Shown: positions 4,920 to 11,774 of the stretch, in pieces
Position numbering within the stretch: the stretch's first letter is position 1
Layout of the letters: each line of letters opens with the position of its first letter
The notes under the pieces: generated by a model
The model's input: only the letters and a program-made list of their open reading frames with translations
What the model was told of the DNA's origin: nothing
Databases searched by the model: none
Translations under genes and position numbers: made by a program
Origin: Syntrophaceae bacterium
Lineage (GTDB): Bacteria > Desulfobacterota > Syntrophia > Syntrophales > UBA5619
Assembly: GCA_919902745.1 (NCBI GenBank)
Contig: CAKKRN010000251.1
Coordinates: forward strand, 1-11,807
Reading direction: 5' to 3'
DNA: 11,807 nt

Positions 4920-7698
4920 TGTACACCTCCCATTTGACTTTGGAGACGTCTTTGCCGCCTCCCAGTATCCGTTTCTTCCTCGCCCGCTGGAGAAGGAATA
5001 CCGCCAGGAGGAGGAAAGCGCCGATGAAGTCCGTGTAGGTTTCGGGGATGATCAGGAATGCCGCGGCGATCCCCGTCATGATCCTCTCCGGAATCGTGGA
5101 ATGGTACTTCAGATAGCCGATCATCGTCGCCCCGAGGGCGATGACGCCCAGGATGCAGGTGATCAGTACCTGGATGAACCACACGAAGTTGAAGGGGGTC
5201 GTCCCGTCCAGGATCGTGGGATACCAGAGGATGATCGGCGCCGTCACGAAAACATAGGGAATCATGAAGCCCGCCGAAGAAAGTTTGAAGGCGGTGAGTC
5301 CCGTCCGGAAGGGGTCCGCCCCCGAGATGCCCGAGGCGGCGTAGGCGGCCAGCGCCACCGGTGGCGTAACGTCGGCCAGGACGGCGAAATAAAGGACGAA
5401 CATGTGCGAGACGAGCGGGTGGATTCCGAACTGCATCAGCGCCGGTGCGGCGATCATCGAGGCGACGATGTACTGGGCTGTCGTGGGGATCCCCATCCCG
5501 AGGATGAAGCAGGCGATCATCGTGAAGAAGAGGGTGAAGAAGAGCGTCATTCCGTTCATGGTCAGAAGGTGCAGCAGATCGAGGCTGAGCAGCGCGGAGG
5601 CCGCCCCCTGGGCCAGGTTGATGACCGTGGCGGCGAACTTGAGACCGAGACCCGTCAGCGTCGTCCCGCCGACAATGAAACCCACGCAGGCGCAGGCGGC
5701 GCCGATCGCGATCGCGTTCTTCGTCCCCCATTCCAGGGCGCTCAGGATCTCGGGGACCCGCATCTTGCTCCCCTTGTAGAAGACCCCGACGCCGATGATC
5801 GCCATGTTCGTCCAGAAGGAGGAAAGATAGGGCCCTACGCCGTAGAGGAGCTGAACGGCGAGAAAGGCCGAGATGACGAGGGAGGCGATCCAGGCGATCC
5901 GGTGGCTGTACCGGAAGGTGACGACCAGGCCGGCGATGAAGACGCCCCCCCAGAGGAGGACGACCGGCGGCGTATAGGCCAGCGGGTTGATCTCGAAGAG
6001 GATGCCCGGGATCGACAGGAGGATGGGGATCAGAAAGCAGATCGTCCGCAGGTGGATCTGGCCCATGGAAACCGAGAGGATGATTCCCCAGAAGGCCGCA
6101 AGAAAGGGGCTCCGTCCCGAGATGAGCAGATAGACGATGATGATGAGCGGCGTAACCAGGAGTCCGCGCTCCTTCAGGACCGTGGAAATCCGGGGGAGCA
6201 TCTCCCGGGGGAGGCCTAACAGGCCGGTCTTGAGCGCCTCGAGGTGGACCATCCAGCCCACGGCGAAGTAGTACAGAAGCGCCGGAATAATGGCGCAGGT
6301 GGCGATCTTGATGTAGGGGATCCCCAGGAAGTCCGCCATGATGAAGGCCGCCGCCCCCATGACCGGCGGCATGATTTGACCGCCCGTGGATGCGGTCGCC
6401 TCGACCGCCCCGGCAAAGACCGGCCGGTAGCCCACCTTCTTCATGAGCGGGATCGTGAAGGAGCCGGTCGTGACCGTGTTGGCGACGGAACTCCCGCTGA
6501 TCGAGCCGAACAGGCCGCTGGAGACCACGGCCACCTTGGCCGGGCCGCCGGCCGTCCCGCCGGTGACCGCCATCGCCAGGTCCATGAAGAGCTGTCCGAG
6601 GCCCGTCCGGGAGATGAACAGGCCGAACAGGACGAAGTGGAAGACGAAGGTGGCGACGACGCCGAGCGGGATGCCGTAGATCCCCTCCGTGCCCAGGTAC
6701 ATGTAGTCGATGATCCGCGAGACGGAGTAGCCGCGGTGGGCGAAGAGCGTCAGCCCCGGGATCTTCAGGAAGTAGGGGCCGAGATAGCAGTTGACGAGGA
6801 CCAGTGTGGCGATGAAGGGCAGCGGCGCCCCGATGCTCCGCCTTGCCCCCTCGAGGACGAAGAGGATGGCCGCCGCCCCGATGAGCAGATCGGCCTCCAC
6901 CGGGCTTCCCGCCCGAAGACCGATGTTGTGGAATTCCAGGAATATATAAATAGAGACCAGGGAGGCCATCAGCGCGAAGAAGACGTCGAAATAGGGGATG
7001 TTGTCCTGGTTGTACCGGACGGTCCGGCTGCCGAAAAGCGTCCGGACGTTATTGATCCATTGCAGGACGAAGAGGAAGAGGATGCTGAGAAAGATCCCCA
7101 GCAGGAAGAATCCCCAGAAGACGAGGGAGGGGTTCAGGTCTTTGAACCAGGTCAGAAAATGGAGATCGGAGAATTCGAGATAGAAGGTGTAGACCAGCGC
7201 CAGGATCATCGCTGTAAAGATCGGGAAATCAAGATATAAGGCGATTTGTTCCGAAAGGAATTCCCGCCGCTTGAAATAGAAGAGCAGACCGAAGGAGATC
7301 AGCGCAAGGATCGATACCGTTGCGGGGACGAGATGGAAAAGCTCCCGGCACATGGTTGTGAGAATGGCGCTGCCGATTGCGGCGTAGATCAGATCGTAGA
7401 TCAGGGATTTCTTTCCTTCGGTCTTTTCTTTTCTCATCGTGTAGAGGAAAAAGACGAGGGGAAGGACGAAGGCCAGGTGAAAGGCCCGGTGCCGCCACTC
7501 CTGAAGAACGCCGAATCCCGCCGTATAGATGTGGAAGATCGATAGGATCAGGGTCATCGCGTACATCAGCTTCAGCGCGATTCCCGAAAGTCTTCGGAAC
7601 CGGAGTTCGGGATCGTATTTGGCGATCTCGTCGATATCCTCGACCACATGCCCCGTCACGGGGGTGGCGTCTTTCAGCGTTTCCGGCGCATCGTTCAT
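4909..7698 (-). CDS. TRAP transporter fused permease (DctQM-type, TAXI family)
   Basis: This 929-residue, very hydrophobic protein is the fused small plus large membrane subunit of a TAXI-type TRAP transporter. Such systems use an ion gradient, usually sodium, to import solute delivered by a periplasmic receptor. The first ~38 residues are polar and cytoplasmic. A DctQ-like group of helices follows to about residue 220, then a long DctM-like region. The family hallmark is near 385-445: GSISGSSVANT (398-408) followed by AVEATASTGGQIMPPVMGA. A second conserved hairpin-like block, GMGIPTTAQYIVA, lies in the C-terminal half. The ATG at 7698 comes 1 bp after the DUF1850 stop, with GAGGAG just upstream inside that gene. 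The gene overlaps the DapB-like gene by 11 bp. It is longer than many fused permeases (about 640-870 residues from memory) but shows no break. Confidence 0.95.
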   Translation of the reverse strand: MNDAPETLKDATPVTGHVVEDIDEIAKYDPELRFRRLSGIALKLMYAMTLILSIFHIYTAGFGVLQEWRHRAFHLAFVLPLVFFLYTMRKEKTEGKKSLIYDLIYAAIGSAILTTMCRELFHLVPATVSILALISFGLLFYFKRREFLSEQIALYLDFPIFTAMILALVYTFYLEFSDLHFLTWFKDLNPSLVFWGFFLLGIFLSILFLFVLQWINNVRTLFGSRTVRYNQDNIPYFDVFFALMASLVSIYIFLEFHNIGLRAGSPVEADLLIGAAAILFVLEGARRSIGAPLPFIATLVLVNCYLGPYFLKIPGLTLFAHRGYSVSRIIDYMYLGTEGIYGIPLGVVATFVFHFVLFGLFISRTGLGQLFMDLAMAVTGGTAGGPAKVAVVSSGLFGSISGSSVANTVTTGSFTIPLMKKVGYRPVFAGAVEATASTGGQIMPPVMGAAAFIMADFLGIPYIKIATCAIIPALLYYFAVGWMVHLEALKTGLLGLPREMLPRISTVLKERGLLVTPLIIIVYLLISGRSPFLAAFWGIILSVSMGQIHLRTICFLIPILLSIPGILFEINPLAYTPPVVLLWGGVFIAGLVVTFRYSHRIAWIASLVISAFLAVQLLYGVGPYLSSFWTNMAIIGVGVFYKGSKMRVPEILSALEWGTKNAIAIGAACACVGFIVGGTTLTGLGLKFAATVINLAQGAASALLSLDLLHLLTMNGMTLFFTLFFTMIACFILGMGIPTTAQYIVASMIAAPALMQFGIHPLVSHMFVLYFAVLADVTPPVALAAYAASGISGADPFRTGLTAFKLSSAGFMIPYVFVTAPIILWYPTILDGTTPFNFVWFIQVLITCILGVIALGATMIGYLKYHSTIPERIMTGIAAAFLIIPETYTDFIGAFLLLAVFLLQRARKKRILGGGKDVSKVKWEVYSEN

Positions 7699-7699
7699 C

Positions 7700-8221
7700 T
7701 CATCTCCTCAGCGTGCGATTGAAAAAAGAATGCATTTTCGTGGATGCCAGTTCGAACAGGGTGATTTTGCGGATGCGGAGTCGAAGCAGGGTGTCCCCCG
7801 CCAGGTCCGGGAGGCGGATCTTCCGGTTGTCGAACTCCAGGGTATTGTCATAAGACCGTTTCACCCATATCTCGATGGCGGGGATGATCCTCTGCATGTT
7901 GGAAATGCGGGAGGCTTTTTCCCCGCGGGTAAACCGTTCGCCGACGCCCAGCACCGAGGGCAGGCCGGTATTGGATGATCCGAAGACCGTCTCGTCGAGG
8001 ATGAGGCGGTACCCCCCGTCGATCCGGAAATAATCCCATACCTGGCAAAGCTCGACGGAGTGCCGGTACATCAGGGAAAAACGGTCGCCGGACTCAAGGG
8101 AACGGACAAAAACGACCCTCTCCTTCCGCGGCTCCTCGATCTGCAGCACATGCACCGGAAACAGGCCCGCGACCAGGGCAAGCGCCGCAAAGAGAAGCAG
8201 AAAGACATTGCGCTTTTTCAT
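7700..8221 (-). CDS. DUF1850 domain protein, TAXI-TRAP accessory
   Basis: The ATG at 8221 gives 173 residues starting MKKRNVFLLLFAALALVAGLF, a signal peptide or membrane anchor. The frame stays open upstream to 8317, but that would bury the hydrophobic segment and overlap the binding-protein gene. The domain signature is the MYRHSVELCQVWDYFRI segment, matching the HSVE core of DUF1850, followed by a small beta-rich domain. DUF1850 genes are typically found between the TAXI receptor and the fused permease, exactly as here, but their biochemical role is not settled; periplasmic help in solute delivery is a guess. The ribosome binding site is odd: the only good one, AAGGAG at 8257-8262, is 35 nt from the ATG with a strong hairpin between. 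A TTG at 8239 is an alternative start with 17-nt spacing. Confidence 0.88.
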   Translation of the reverse strand: MKKRNVFLLLFAALALVAGLFPVHVLQIEEPRKERVVFVRSLESGDRFSLMYRHSVELCQVWDYFRIDGGYRLILDETVFGSSNTGLPSVLGVGERFTRGEKASRISNMQRIIPAIEIWVKRSYDNTLEFDNRKIRLPDLAGDTLLRLRIRKITLFELASTKMHSFFNRTLRR

Positions 8222-8224
8222 AGA

Positions 8225-8254
8225 AACCGGGCGCCGCAAAGCGTGCGCCCGGTT
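8225..8254 (-). promoter_or_regulatory. Stable hairpin between the Shine-Dalgarno and the DUF1850 start codon
   Basis: On the - strand RNA, AACCGGGCGC pairs perfectly with GCGCCCGGTT (10 bp) around a 10-nt loop that could add three more pairs. The hairpin begins 2 nt after AAGGAG (8257-8262) and ends 3 nt before the ATG (8219-8221). When folded, it would reduce the effective Shine-Dalgarno spacing from 35 nt to about 5 nt. The structure may also protect the 3' end of the upstream receptor mRNA. No U-run follows as in a terminator. A 10-bp palindrome, TTGCCGGCAA, at 8261-8270 overlaps the Shine-Dalgarno. Confidence 0.65.
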
Positions 8255-8276
8255 CTCTCCTTGCCGGCAATCGATT

Positions 8277-9269
8277 CTATTTGATGAGGCCAATTTCCTT
8301 GTAATATTTGGCCGCACCCGGGTGAAGCGGAATGGCCATCCCGCTCAGGGCGGTCTTGAGCTGTACGTCCTTCCCCTTGGCATGGACCTTGGCCATCACA
8401 TCGGCGCCGCTCAGCCCGTCCTTGCCCTTCTCCCAGAGGGCCCTGGTCAGCTTGTAGACCAGATCCGCTGGAACCTGCTCGTCCACCACCCACTGGGCCA
8501 TGGTGGTGATCGTGGGCACGTCGGCGGTCATCCCCTTGTAGGTTCCTTTCGGAATGACGACCTTGCTGTAGAAGGAGTGCATCTTCGTAATCTTTGCGAT
8601 CATATCCTCCTCGATGGGGACGAGGACGATGTCGGTGGACATCGCGAGTTCGGTGATCGCCGCCGTCGGCCAGCCGGCGGTGGTGAAGGTTATGTCCGCC
8701 TGCTTGTCCTGCAGGCGCTGGGCTGCCCCGGAGAACCCGAGCCAATCCACACCGGCAAAGTCCTTGTAGGTCAGCCCCAGGCCCGTGAGGATGTTCAGCG
8801 TATCCACCTCGGTGCCGCTCCCCCGGTCGCCCGGGATCAGCTTCTTTCCCTTGATGTCCTTCAGGCTCTTGATTCCCGAATCGGCCCGGGCGACGATCTG
8901 GATCGTCTCCGGATAGAGAGAGGCGATACCCCGGAGATTTTTCACCGGTTTCCCCGCAAACTGATCCTTGCCCTCATAGGCGCTGAAGGCCACATTGTTC
9001 TGGACGAAGGCCGACTCGATCTGATGATCCTTGATCAGGTTGCAGTTCGCCACCGAGGCGCTGCCCGCCTGGCCGGTGACCACGACCTCGGGAACCCTCT
9101 CCGTCAGGGCCTGGGCCAGGAGCCCTCCCAGCGGATAGTAGAGTCCGCCCGTGCCTCCCGTTGTGATGGCGAAAAATTTCTTGTCCGCGGCGCAGGCCGG
9201 TCCCGCAACCAGGACGGCCATAGCCATGATTGCTGCCGCAACGATGATAACATTTCGTTTTCTAAGCAT
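8277..9269 (-). CDS. TAXI family TRAP transporter solute-binding protein
   Basis: This 330-residue periplasmic receptor captures the solute and hands it to the fused permease. A Sec signal peptide covers about residues 1-28 (MLRKRN, hydrophobic stretch, ACAA then DKKFF). The family hallmark TTGGTGGLYYPLGG is at 36-49. QAGSASVANCNLI near 67-79 and GDRGSGT at 147-153 are further expected ligand-pocket blocks. There is no proper lipobox around Cys26, so a soluble protein is favoured. The ATG at 9269 has a near-perfect GAGGAGG (9276-9282) with 6-nt spacing, consistent with high expression, as expected for a receptor needed in excess of its permease. It is the first gene of the operon, behind a long leader. 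Characterised TAXI receptors bind glutamate or related acids, but the ligand here cannot be read from sequence. Confidence 0.95.
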   Translation of the reverse strand: MLRKRNVIIVAAAIMAMAVLVAGPACAADKKFFAITTGGTGGLYYPLGGLLAQALTERVPEVVVTGQAGSASVANCNLIKDHQIESAFVQNNVAFSAYEGKDQFAGKPVKNLRGIASLYPETIQIVARADSGIKSLKDIKGKKLIPGDRGSGTEVDTLNILTGLGLTYKDFAGVDWLGFSGAAQRLQDKQADITFTTAGWPTAAITELAMSTDIVLVPIEEDMIAKITKMHSFYSKVVIPKGTYKGMTADVPTITTMAQWVVDEQVPADLVYKLTRALWEKGKDGLSGADVMAKVHAKGKDVQLKTALSGMAIPLHPGAAKYYKEIGLIK

Positions 9270-9686
9270 ATTTATCCTCCTCGTTTAAAAGATTTGCAAA
9301 ACCCGGTCTCATGCGGCCGGCGCCTTGCTTGAATGACGGTGGACCTTCTCCTGCCCGGTCATCTTGAATGACTTTCCGGACGGGGTTGGAAAAAAGTGCG
9401 TATGTTTTGAAACGACGGAGCGGTTTTTTCTCCTGCGGTTATGAGAGAAGTTGAATCTTGGGATCAAGACGTGCCACCGCTGCGACAATGGAGAAAACGC
9501 GCAGGAAGCAGGCAAATGCGATACGATGTTGTCCTGGCCATGGAATTTAGATGATTTTTCGGATCTTGTCAACGACATTAATTTTTCTTAAAAACCCACT
9601 CCTCGCCGGCTATCGATGCCTGCAGGACGCAAAAGCGGCCGGCGTCACTTCTCCCCGGCTGCGGAAGGACGGGGAGGGTGACCCCG
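9270..9686 (-). other. Intergenic region and long 5' leader of the TAXI operon
   Basis: This 417-bp stretch carries no convincing gene. From a predicted start near 9537, the leader to the receptor ATG is about 268 nt. On the - strand it holds a small hairpin (TCTTG/CAAGA, 9456-9469) inside a weak outer GCGGT/ACCGC pairing (9435-9439 with 9476-9480). The 10-mer CTTGAATGAC occurs twice on the + strand (9328-9337 and 9363-9372), 35 bp apart. I recognise no riboswitch family. Behind the deformylase stop, 9604-9610 pairs with 9638-9644 (7 bp, long loop), and a T-run lies about 10 nt beyond it; this is a weak terminator candidate at best. A 89-codon frame here has no supporting signal. Confidence 0.5.
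9544..9594 (-). promoter_or_regulatory. Sigma70-type promoter for the TAXI operon, with UP-like element
   Basis: On the - strand, TTGACA (9572-9567, perfect -35) is followed by a 17-bp spacer and TAAATT (9549-9544, 4 of 6 with the -10 consensus). The predicted transcription start is near 9537. Immediately upstream of the -35, 9577-9594 is A/T in 17 of 18 positions, like an UP element. It lies between the deformylase stop and the receptor gene and points at the receptor gene. Confidence 0.7.
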
Positions 9687-10250
9687 CTATTGGCTCTGGA
9701 AGAATTTATCGAAGAAATTCTGCCGATTTTTCGGGACAAAAACGGCGCCGTCGTAGTCCACGATCAGCTTTCCGTCGAGATGGTCGATCTCGTGCTGGAC
9801 GACGCGGGCGGAAAAATCGAGATAGCGCTTGCTGACCTTCCGGCCCTCCGCATCCAGGGCCCGGATCTTGATCTCCGGGTAGCGGCTGATCTCCACGCGG
9901 ATCTCCGGGCAGGAGAGGCAGCCCTCGTCCGTCACGACCGGTTCCCCCCGCGCCTGGGTGATCCTCGGGTTGACGAGGATCTCGTAATTCTCTTTCCGGT
10001 CCGCAGGGTCCTTGTCGTCAAAGTTCCGGGTCCGGAAGGCGATGATCCTCCGGCTGATGCCGATCTGCGGTGCGGCGAGCCCTGCGGCGTCTTCCCGCTC
10101 CAGAAAGGCGCCCCGGAGTGCGCGGATCGCCTTGACCGTTTCCGCGTCGAAGGGGACCGGCGCCTCTTTGCACGGGGTCCGCAGGATGCGGGTCTCTTCC
10201 TCGTTAAGCTGCTCCTCGTTCCAGAGGGTTAATACTTTGTGGCGGGGCAT
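9687..10250 (-). CDS. def: Peptide deformylase
   Basis: The enzyme removes the formyl group from the N-terminal methionine of new proteins, acting in the cytosol near the ribosome with a bound metal, usually Fe2+. All three family motifs are present in the 187-residue product: GLAAPQIG at 57-64, EGCLSCPE with metal ligand Cys111 at 109-116, and HEIDHLDG with His153, Glu154 and His157. The extra Cys114 in motif II and the ~25-residue N-terminal lead (RILRTPCKEAP) differ from the commonest bacterial form, so this may be a second or lineage-specific deformylase. The ATG at 10250 has GGAAGGA about 10 nt upstream. It is not beside fmt, its usual partner, and seems to have its own promoter rather than belonging to the TAXI operon. 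Confidence 0.95.
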   Translation of the reverse strand: MPRHKVLTLWNEEQLNEEETRILRTPCKEAPVPFDAETVKAIRALRGAFLEREDAAGLAAPQIGISRRIIAFRTRNFDDKDPADRKENYEILVNPRITQARGEPVVTDEGCLSCPEIRVEISRYPEIKIRALDAEGRKVSKRYLDFSARVVQHEIDHLDGKLIVDYDGAVFVPKNRQNFFDKFFQSQ

Positions 10251-10509
10251 CCCTAATCTTTCCTTCCGATGAAGAACAAAAACGGTCTTGACCGATGGTA
10301 TCCGCGACGGTTTCGGCGCTATCGTATAACATCACCGGATCGGTATTTCAAGGTATTCTCCAATTCGGTCCTTGCAGAATCCGGGAATGTCTGTTAGTTT
10401 TCAGCCGACTTCAAGCTTTGGGGGTGAACGCCAACAAAAGTTTGCCATCCCGTAACGACGGCCCCGAGACGGACGGATGCAGAAACATCTTTATTAAAGA
10501 GAGCACGAA
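10251..10509. other. Divergent intergenic region between def and the radical SAM gene
   Basis: This 259-bp region separates divergent genes. Apart from the def promoter it holds two inverted repeats built on the same CGGT/ACCG half-site: CGGTC-TT-GACCG at 10283-10294 and ACCG-GAT-CGGT at 10334-10344. These could be an operator. I found no convincing + strand promoter for the radical SAM gene, only isolated -10-like words such as TATAAC at 10325-10330 without a matching -35. A + strand frame starting near 10295 has no ribosome binding site or recognisable product. Confidence 0.4.
10323..10351 (-). promoter_or_regulatory. def: Probable sigma70 promoter for the deformylase gene
   Basis: On the - strand, TTGAAA (10351-10346, 5 of 6) is followed by a 17-bp spacer and TATACG (10328-10323, 4 of 6). 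The predicted start near 10316 gives a leader of about 66 nt. The spacer holds the small inverted repeat ACCG-GAT-CGGT (10334-10344). Confidence 0.5.
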
Positions 10510-11754
10510 GTGATCCATTCCATCATTGCGGCAAAGGCGCGGCAGGAATTCTCCCGGGCAATGCGCTTCGAGGGGGGGGGCGTTCCCCATCTCTCTCCCC
10601 CCGACGATCCGCGGCCCCGTCTCCTCTACCTTCACATCCCGTTCTGCGAGAGACTCTGTCCCTACTGCTCCTTCAACCGCTTCGTCTTTGAGGAAAATCT
10701 CTGCCGCGACTATTTCCGGGCGCTTCGGAAGGAGCTGCTCTTCTACCGCGACCTCGGGTATGATTTCGGAGGGATCTACGTGGGCGGCGGGACGCCGACG
10801 GTCCTGATCGACGAGCTCACGGAGACGATCGCGCTGGCGCGGGCCTCCTTCCAGATCCGGGAGCTGTCGGTCGAAACGAACCCGAACCACCTGACGGAGG
10901 ATCGCCTGACGGCCCTCCAGCGGGCGGGCGTCAACCGGCTTTCCGTCGGCGTCCAGAGCTTCGACGACGGCCTGCTCCGCAAGATGGACCGGTATGACAA
11001 GTACGGGAGCGGGGCGGAGATCGCGGAGAGAATCCGAAACACCCTCGGGCGGTTCGGGACGCTGAATGCCGACATGATCTTCAATTTCCCGACGCAGACC
11101 GAGGCGATGCTCGACCGCGATCTGGACACGCTGCTTAAAGTCGGCGTGGATCAGGTGACCTGGTACCCGCTGATGGTCTCCGATTCGACGCGGAAGAAGG
11201 TGATGGAGACCCTGGGGCGCGTGGACGACCGTCAGGAGGAGCGGTTCTATCACCAGATTGTCGGGCGTCTCGTCCCCGCGTACCGCTTTTCGTCGGCCTG
11301 GTGCTTCTCGCGGGAGAAGGCGATGATCGACGAGTACATCGTCGATTACGACGAGTATGCGGGGCTCGGCAGCGGTTCGATCGGCTACCTGAACGGCGTC
11401 TGCTACGCGAACACCTTCGACATCCGGACCTACATCGCCCAGATCGACCGGGGAGAACTTCCGCTCGCCGCCTCCCGCCTCTTTTCCGTCCGGGACCGGA
11501 TCCGCTATGATTTTCTGATGAAATTCTTCGGAACCCGCCTGAATGTGCCCGCTCTCCGGAAGAAGTATGGGGGCGCCTTCCTCCGCCTCCTGCCGGACCT
11601 CCTCGCCTTTTCGCTGATCGGGGCGCTGGCGTGGCGGCCGCCGGAGATCGTCCTGACGAAGCGGGGCCGGTATGCCTGGGTCATCCTGATGCGGGAGTTC
11701 TTCACCGCGGTCAACAACTTCCGCGACTACTGCCGGGAACGGCCGGCGGTGTGA
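10510..11754 (+). CDS. Radical SAM protein, HemN/HemW-like (coproporphyrinogen III oxidase family)
   Basis: This 414-residue radical SAM enzyme binds a [4Fe-4S] cluster through Cys46, Cys50 and Cys53 in HIPFCERLCPYCSF (CX3CX2C). It then shows YVGGGTPT at 90-97, the SVETNPNHLT segment near 117, GVNRLSVGVQSFDD, DMIFNFPTQT and a HemN-type C-terminal region with DEYAGLGSGSIGYL. True oxygen-independent coproporphyrinogen oxidase HemN has a fourth cysteine (CX2CXC) that is absent here, where Ser54-Phe55 follow, so it is nearer to HemW or related heme-handling proteins; the reaction is not assignable. The GTG at 10510 is preferred because the first 20 residues (KARQEFSRAMRFEGGG) look family-like; the in-frame ATG at 10561 is the alternative. 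Neither has a strong ribosome binding site. A run of nine G bases (10572-10580) codes residues 21-24. Confidence 0.88.
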   Translation: MIHSIIAAKARQEFSRAMRFEGGGVPHLSPPDDPRPRLLYLHIPFCERLCPYCSFNRFVFEENLCRDYFRALRKELLFYRDLGYDFGGIYVGGGTPTVLIDELTETIALARASFQIRELSVETNPNHLTEDRLTALQRAGVNRLSVGVQSFDDGLLRKMDRYDKYGSGAEIAERIRNTLGRFGTLNADMIFNFPTQTEAMLDRDLDTLLKVGVDQVTWYPLMVSDSTRKKVMETLGRVDDRQEERFYHQIVGRLVPAYRFSSAWCFSREKAMIDEYIVDYDEYAGLGSGSIGYLNGVCYANTFDIRTYIAQIDRGELPLAASRLFSVRDRIRYDFLMKFFGTRLNVPALRKKYGGAFLRLLPDLLAFSLIGALAWRPPEIVLTKRGRYAWVILMREFFTAVNNFRDYCRERPAV

Positions 11755-11774
11755 GAAAATGGAGGCGAAGAAAA

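Noticed and set aside
5101..7239. Two long + strand open frames opposite the TRAP permease
   Set aside because: They read as repetitive charged sequence (Glu, Arg, Asp, Gly), complementary to hydrophobic codons of the permease, with no recognisable motif.
8225..8254. The GC-rich hairpin as a terminator after the receptor gene
   Set aside because: Only three U bases follow before the next start codon, and termination there would cut off the DUF1850, permease and dehydrogenase genes.
8208..9332. Long + strand open frame opposite the TAXI receptor gene
   Set aside because: It is the antisense shadow of a strongly supported receptor with signal peptide and family motifs.
9328..9372. The repeated CTTGAATGAC 10-mer as a CRISPR or phage attachment site
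   Set aside because: There are only two short copies, with no array, no integrase or tRNA nearby, and no cas genes.
9309..9578. 89-codon - strand frame in the TAXI leader
   Set aside because: Its start codon lies upstream of the predicted promoter -35, it has no ribosome binding site, and the product shows no domain.
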